Under the pieces are notes generated by a model that saw nothing but the letters and a program-made list of their open reading frames with translations, did not search any database and was not told the DNA's origin. This document shows, piece after piece, positions 32,017 to 35,378 of a stretch of 35,378 nt of DNA. The stretch is from Bacteroidales bacterium (lineage in GTDB: Bacteria > Bacteroidota > Bacteroidia > Bacteroidales > UBA932): positions 1 to 35,378 of the forward strand of contig JAEEXZ010000019.1 in NCBI GenBank assembly GCA_016288055.1, read 5' to 3'. Within the stretch, counting starts at the first letter, position 1, and each line of letters starts with the position of its first letter. The position numbers and the translations under genes are program-made.

Positions 32017-33537
32017 ATGAAAAACAGCATAATCATGTTAACGGCACTGGCACTCGTATGCAGCTGCGTGCCTGACCACAGAGATTCCCAGATGCCGGAT
32101 GCAACCGTGTATTTCTCGGAAAACACCGCGAACAAGGGTGTGCAGCAGGTCCTGGTCTATGACGTCCAGTCCGAGGTGGAGACCCCCGTGTATGTGTATT
32201 GCGCCGGTCTCAATGCCGAAACTTCCCATGTTAAAGCGCATCTGACCTCGGACTATATCGAAAAGTACAACAAAGAATACTATACCGAGTACAAGGCCCT
32301 GCCTGAGGACTGCTACACCATTACCAAGGCCAGCGATGAGATCAAGGACAGGAATGCCGCGTTCTCGATCAACTACAACGTTCCCAATATCATCGCTTTC
32401 TCCCAGGAGCCCGGCGTGAACCTGGACGAGTATGTCGTGGCCCTGGAGCTGGAGTCCGACAAGGTTCCCGTGGGAACGGTCAAGGATACTGTTTCCCTGG
32501 GCTATTACATGGCGTATCCGGTCCTCAAGACTGCCACGCTCCAGATCAAGTCCACGGGCCTGTCTCCTGACGGCAACATGACCGTAACGGCCGAGCTTCC
32601 CTTCGACAATGCCTGGGACCTGACCTATGACGTGGCGTTCGCCACTCCCGATGTGGAGGAACTGTTCACCGTCAAGGGCAACTCCAAGCCGGCGAAGTAT
32701 GTCTTTGCCGACAAGTTCCCGGAGGGCACGGTGATTACCAACGAGGACGTGAAGTCCATGCAGCCCGGCACCAACAAAGTTGAGTATGCCATTACCATCC
32801 CGGCCGACGGACTCAACTGGGCTCCCGGCAAGGCTTATAACTATGCCGTGCGCTTCAGCAACGCTGTTTTGAATGGCAAGCAGATTCCCATCGAGAACGC
32901 GCTGGTTACGGGCTCCGTGAGTGTGGGCGTGGATGTGAAGGCTTCCAACGGCAGTACCACCCTGGGCACGAACCTGGCCCAGTATGGCCTTACCCCGCTG
33001 GACGATAAGCAGGGCGGCGGCCGCAGCGGCGAGTACCTGGAGAACATCGTCCCCGGTGGCGGCTTCATCTTCCATGCCCAGACCTCCCAGGACAAGCGCC
33101 CCGGTGCCGATTATTCCATCTCCGGCGCCTTCGACGACCGGGTGAGCAACGCGGCGCACGCCTGGATGCAGAACTGGGGCTGGAACGGTGACAACGGCTA
33201 CGGCGCCACCTCCTTCTCCACGCCTTACTGGCTGCTGGTAGACATGCAGGAAGAATTCAAGATGGGCGGCATCGAGTTCTGGACCCGTTCCGACGGCCGC
33301 TACAACATGAAGACGGTTGAGGTTTATGCCCTGGACGACTGCTCCTATGTGCTCAACCAGACCAACCTGAGCTACAAAGCAGAAGATGTCACTTACCTGG
33401 GCCGTATCCACTTCACGGCCGGCGGGCAGAATGTGAGCATCTCGCTGGAGCCTGCCACCACCCGCTATATCCTGATGATTATCACGGAGGCCGGCGGCGG
33501 CCTGGACTGCCAGGAACTTGTCCTCTGGGGTTGTTGA
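32017..33537 (+). CDS. Surface lipoprotein, DUF1735/BT_3987-like with C-terminal discoidin-like domain
   Basis: The 506-residue lipoprotein has Cys17 in VCSC followed by VPDHRD. The N-terminal domains (about 25-300) have the DUF1735 pattern: VYFSENTANKGVQQVLVYDV, YTEYKALPEDCYTIT and then FSINYNVPNIIAFS. The C-terminal part (about 320-506), with DDRVSNAAHAWMQNWGWNGD, PYWLLVDMQEEFKMGGIEFW, VEVYALDDCSYVL and a final TRYILMIITEAGGG segment, looks like an F5/8 type C (discoidin) carbohydrate-binding fold. Such SusE-position proteins bind glycan on the cell surface. It starts 18 bases after susD and is followed by a terminator, so it closes the GH125-susC-susD operon. Confidence 0.88.
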   Translation: MKNSIIMLTALALVCSCVPDHRDSQMPDATVYFSENTANKGVQQVLVYDVQSEVETPVYVYCAGLNAETSHVKAHLTSDYIEKYNKEYYTEYKALPEDCYTITKASDEIKDRNAAFSINYNVPNIIAFSQEPGVNLDEYVVALELESDKVPVGTVKDTVSLGYYMAYPVLKTATLQIKSTGLSPDGNMTVTAELPFDNAWDLTYDVAFATPDVEELFTVKGNSKPAKYVFADKFPEGTVITNEDVKSMQPGTNKVEYAITIPADGLNWAPGKAYNYAVRFSNAVLNGKQIPIENALVTGSVSVGVDVKASNGSTTLGTNLAQYGLTPLDDKQGGGRSGEYLENIVPGGGFIFHAQTSQDKRPGADYSISGAFDDRVSNAAHAWMQNWGWNGDNGYGATSFSTPYWLLVDMQEEFKMGGIEFWTRSDGRYNMKTVEVYALDDCSYVLNQTNLSYKAEDVTYLGRIHFTAGGQNVSISLEPATTRYILMIITEAGGGLDCQELVLWGC

Positions 33538-33557
33538 TTGGTGCCCTGAAAAGGGCG

Positions 33558-33599
33558 AAAGGCTGACTGAATAGATAAGGTTTCAGTCAGCCTTTTTAT
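33558..33599 (+). terminator. Rho-independent terminator of the susCD operon
   Basis: AAAGGCTGACTGAA (33558-33571) pairs with TTCAGTCAGCCTTT (33582-33595), a perfect 14-bp stem around a ten-base loop, ending in TTTTT. Confidence 0.94.
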
Positions 33600-33606
33600 A
33601 TCTTTG
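33599..33606 (+). promoter_or_regulatory. -7 box of the GH20 gene
   Basis: TATCTTTG begins two bases after the T-tract of the operon terminator. No TTTG is seen at the -33 position, which lies in the terminator loop. The predicted leader is about 15 bases. Confidence 0.5.
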
Positions 33607-33624
33607 TAAAATAATACGAACGAA

Positions 33625-34980
33625 ATGAGAATCATTGCATCGACCTTATCTGTTATCCTTTCCCTGTGGGCTTGCACCTGCCTTCCTGCCCAGGTGCCTG
33701 TGTCTGTGCCTGTGATCCCTGCACCGCAGGAAGCGCACCTGACGGATAAGTCTTTCAACAAGAAGTATCTGGACCGGATCCAATACGATAGGGACCTGAC
33801 GCTTCCCGCAGAGGCGTATGTGCTGGAGATCAAGAAGAACCGCATCGTCGTGCGCTCGTCGGACGAGGCGGGCCGATTCTACGCGCAGCAGACGCTGGCG
33901 CAGCTCTCATCGGCCGATGTAATGCACTGCGGCGTCATCAAGGATGCGCCCCGCTACGCCTGGAGAGGGTTTATGCTGGACGAAGCCCGGCATTTCCACG
34001 GCAAGGAGAAGGTGAAGGAACTGCTGGACCTGATGGCCCGCTACAAACTGAACCGCTTCCACTGGCATCTCTCCGACGACCAGGGCTGGCGGGTGGAGAT
34101 CAAGGCGTTCCCTGAGCTTACCCAAATCGGTGCGGTGGGGGACTATACTGACGCGAACGCGGCGGCAAAATTCTACACGCAGGACGATATCCGTGAGATC
34201 GTAGCCTACGCTGCCGAGCGGCACATCGAGGTGATCCCGGAGATCGACATGCCGGGCCATGCCTCCGCGTTCAACCGTACGTTCCCGGACCTGGCTTTCG
34301 GAAGCCGCACGGTGAACCCCGAAAACGAGAAGCTCTACGAGGTTCTGAACCAGGTAATAAAGGAATTGGCCGATATCTTCCCGGGCCGATATCTCCACAT
34401 CGGCGGAGACGAGGTCTCCGGCGAAGGCTGGAAAGAGCGTCAGAAGGGATTCGAACTGCGCCACTCCGCTGCGGTCCGGGCTGCGGGGAAGACTCCCATC
34501 GTGTGGGACGATGCCATCGACAGCGACCTGGACCCTGAAACCACGATCATCCATTGGTGGCGGGCCGACCATCCCGAGTCTCTGGAAAAAGCGCTTGCCT
34601 CCGGATATCAGACCATTGTCTCTCCCTGGGATCCTTTTTACCTGGACTACATCCAGGACGCCCGCTGTAAAGAAGGGCACCTGGCCTGGAAGCAGTACGT
34701 GAATGGCCTGGACGAGATATACAACTATCCCCTCAGCGCCGATGAACATATCATTGGCGTGCAGGCCAATCTCTGGACCGAACGTGTTGTAACCAGCGAC
34801 CGCCTGGATTACATGGTCTTCCCGCGCCTGATCGCCCTGGCGGAGAAGGCCTGGAGTTCCTCCTTGGATTACAATGATTTCCTGCAGCGGCTTGAGGGCG
34901 AACTCCGTTACCTGGATTTTCGCCAGGTTTACTACTTCGACTTCCGTGACTTCTCTCGTCACCCCGAGCCGTTAAAATAG
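33625..34980 (+). CDS. GH20 beta-N-acetylhexosaminidase
   Basis: The 451-residue protein has a signal sequence (MRIIASTLSVILSLWACTCL); the LWAC could be a weak lipobox, but Trp at -2 is unusual. A small alpha/beta domain carries VPVIPAPQEAHLTDK and RFYAQQTLAQL. The TIM barrel begins YAWRGFMLDEARHFHGKEKV and contains YKLNRFHWHLSDDQGWRVEI, EVIPEIDMPGHASAF, and the catalytic pair in RYLHIGGDEVSG (Asp262 and Glu263). GH20 uses substrate-assisted catalysis, with Glu as acid/base and Asp orienting the N-acetyl group, to release terminal beta-GlcNAc or GalNAc. It is the last enzyme of the locus, separated from susCD by a terminator and served by its own box. It has no C-terminal accessory domain. 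Confidence 0.93.
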   Translation: MRIIASTLSVILSLWACTCLPAQVPVSVPVIPAPQEAHLTDKSFNKKYLDRIQYDRDLTLPAEAYVLEIKKNRIVVRSSDEAGRFYAQQTLAQLSSADVMHCGVIKDAPRYAWRGFMLDEARHFHGKEKVKELLDLMARYKLNRFHWHLSDDQGWRVEIKAFPELTQIGAVGDYTDANAAAKFYTQDDIREIVAYAAERHIEVIPEIDMPGHASAFNRTFPDLAFGSRTVNPENEKLYEVLNQVIKELADIFPGRYLHIGGDEVSGEGWKERQKGFELRHSAAVRAAGKTPIVWDDAIDSDLDPETTIIHWWRADHPESLEKALASGYQTIVSPWDPFYLDYIQDARCKEGHLAWKQYVNGLDEIYNYPLSADEHIIGVQANLWTERVVTSDRLDYMVFPRLIALAEKAWSSSLDYNDFLQRLEGELRYLDFRQVYYFDFRDFSRHPEPLK

Positions 34981-35035
34981 CCTTTTTGTCATTCTGCGCA
35001 CCCCTTTTTGTCATTCTGAGCGAAGCGAAGAATCT
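34981..35035 (+). repeat. Dispersed extragenic repeat with a partial duplicate
   Basis: CCTTTTTGTCATTCTG occurs at 34981-34996 and again at 35003-35018. The second copy continues into AGCGAAGCGAAGAATCT (35019-35035). The TCATTCTGAGCGAAGCGAAG type of sequence is a familiar dispersed intergenic repeat in many Bacteroidetes and some other bacteria; on the other strand it reads as the peptide RFFASLRMT. No transposase is present. The region after the GH20 stop holds no other obvious terminator. Confidence 0.75.
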
Positions 35036-35051
35036 ATTGAACAGACGATAA

Positions 35052-35083
35052 TTTGTTGCTTCCGAAATAATCAATTACTTTTG
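35052..35083 (+). promoter_or_regulatory. Promoter with no gene behind it (candidate small RNA)
   Basis: TTTG (35052-35055) and TACTTTTG (35076-35083) are 20 bases apart, one of the best matches in the window. No plus-strand coding frame follows, only a terminator about 40 bases on. Confidence 0.7.
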
Positions 35084-35086
35084 CAA

Positions 35087-35157
35087 AAGAAGTTAAGCGA
35101 TTCTACGGATTCGCTGCACACTGGGCTGACGAGATGATCGTCAGCCTTCTGTTTTTT
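35087..35157 (+). ncRNA. Candidate orphan small RNA, about 70 nt
   Basis: The interval runs from the predicted start of the promoter at 35052-35083 to the T-tract of the terminator at 35124-35157. It contains AGCGA (35095-35099) and TCGCT, able to form a small 5' hairpin, then the terminator stem. There is no start codon with a useful frame inside. It is not a tRNA and resembles no RNA family I recognise. It ends next to the stop codon of the convergent antitoxin gene, so it might act on that mRNA's 3' end. The call rests on promoter and terminator only. Confidence 0.45.
35124..35157 (+). terminator. Plus-strand rho-independent terminator
   Basis: GGCTGACGA (35124-35132) pairs perfectly with TCGTCAGCC (35138-35146) around GATGA, followed by TTCTGTTTTTT. 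The T-tract is only on the plus-strand side, so it does not serve the minus-strand HTH gene. Confidence 0.85.
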
Positions 35158-35158
35158 A

Positions 35159-35378
35159 TTACAGGACTCTTACGCTTATTTGCCGGCCTAAGCCTCGGAA
35201 CAGTTTAACCAAGGTTGAAAGCTGGATGTCTGCATGGCCTCTTTCAACTCGGGAGATAAAGCTCTTTTTAGTGCCAATTTTATTTGCTAGTTGCTCCTGT
35301 GTGAGGCCTGCTTTTTGGCGTTCGTTCTTTAACTGCTCTCCAATAATAAAGGCATCGCACTCCATCTCGAACATATCG
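35159..35378 (-). CDS. XRE-family HTH protein, HigA-like antitoxin, 5' end outside the window
   Basis: The visible 73 codons end at TAA 35159-35161. The frame stays open to the window edge. The Met at 35374 is probably internal, because FEMECDAFIIGEQLKNERQK is a typical mid-protein segment of short HigA-type antitoxins. The XRE helix-turn-helix is KAGLTQEQLANKIGTKKSFI, followed by SRVERGHADIQLSTLVKLFR. Such proteins bind their own promoter and neutralise a RelE/HigB-type mRNA interferase. The toxin gene, if present, would lie upstream of this minus-strand gene, beyond the right edge. A plain XRE regulator is the alternative. Confidence 0.85.
   Translation of the reverse strand, partial: DMFEMECDAFIIGEQLKNERQKAGLTQEQLANKIGTKKSFISRVERGHADIQLSTLVKLFRGLGRQISVRVL

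Noticed and set aside
34411..34510. A possible internal deletion in GH20, because only about 30 residues separate DEVSG from WDDA.
   Set aside because: Streptomyces GH20 (SpHex type) has a similarly short segment here, so it is a normal short-form enzyme.

Overview
The window reads as chromosomal DNA of an uncultured, fairly GC-rich member of the Bacteroidales, probably from a gut or rumen. The evidence is a SusC/SusD polysaccharide utilisation locus with a hybrid two-component-type regulator, Bacteroidetes promoters (TTTG, about 20 bp, then TAnnTTTG) in front of most transcription units, few Shine-Dalgarno sequences, and lineage-typical families (DUF4491, DUF6249, DUF1573, DUF1735/BT_3987-like). 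The genus cannot be fixed from the sequence.

Left part, 1-7.5 kb: the end of rpsR and rplI, a hexosamine-kinase-like phosphotransferase, then on the minus strand an operon of topoisomerase IV subunit B (parE), a PlsC-type acyltransferase and a long-chain acyl-CoA ligase, a small 2[4Fe-4S] ferredoxin, and a secreted DUF1573 protein.

Middle, 7.5-19.3 kb: a secreted M16 zinc peptidase, a LysR-type DNA-binding domain standing alone, a small AT-rich secreted protein, pyruvate:ferredoxin oxidoreductase (nifJ), fabD, tRNA-Arg(CCG), an operon of DUF6249 membrane protein, ECF sigma factor and small membrane protein (probable anti-sigma), DUF4491, a YqeY-like protein, a small protein resembling the Janus/PHPT1 phosphohistidine phosphatases, and an AlkD-like DNA glycosylase.

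Right part, 19.3-35 kb: a glycan-utilisation locus. A palindromic repeat cluster precedes a GH97 glycosidase. A divergent HTCS-type regulator faces an operon of GH125 alpha-1,6-mannosidase, SusC, SusD and a DUF1735 surface lipoprotein. A GH20 beta-N-acetylhexosaminidase follows from its own promoter. The enzyme set suggests a mannose- and HexNAc-containing glycan, such as an N-glycan, with an alpha-galactoside or similar cap. That substrate is inferred. The window ends with a dispersed repeat, a possible small RNA, and a HigA-like antitoxin cut by the window edge.

The most notable observation is the regulator of this locus. It has the full HTCS layout (sensor propeller, Y_Y_Y, transmembrane helix, kinase, receiver, AraC), but the phosphoacceptor His, the kinase N and G boxes, the receiver acidic pair and the receiver Lys are all replaced. 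Beside it, in the shared control region, lies a three-copy operator-like motif. Other points are promoters placed so close to the ATG that the mRNAs should be leaderless, terminators whose T-tracts or stems also serve as the next promoter's -33 element, and the candidate small RNA.
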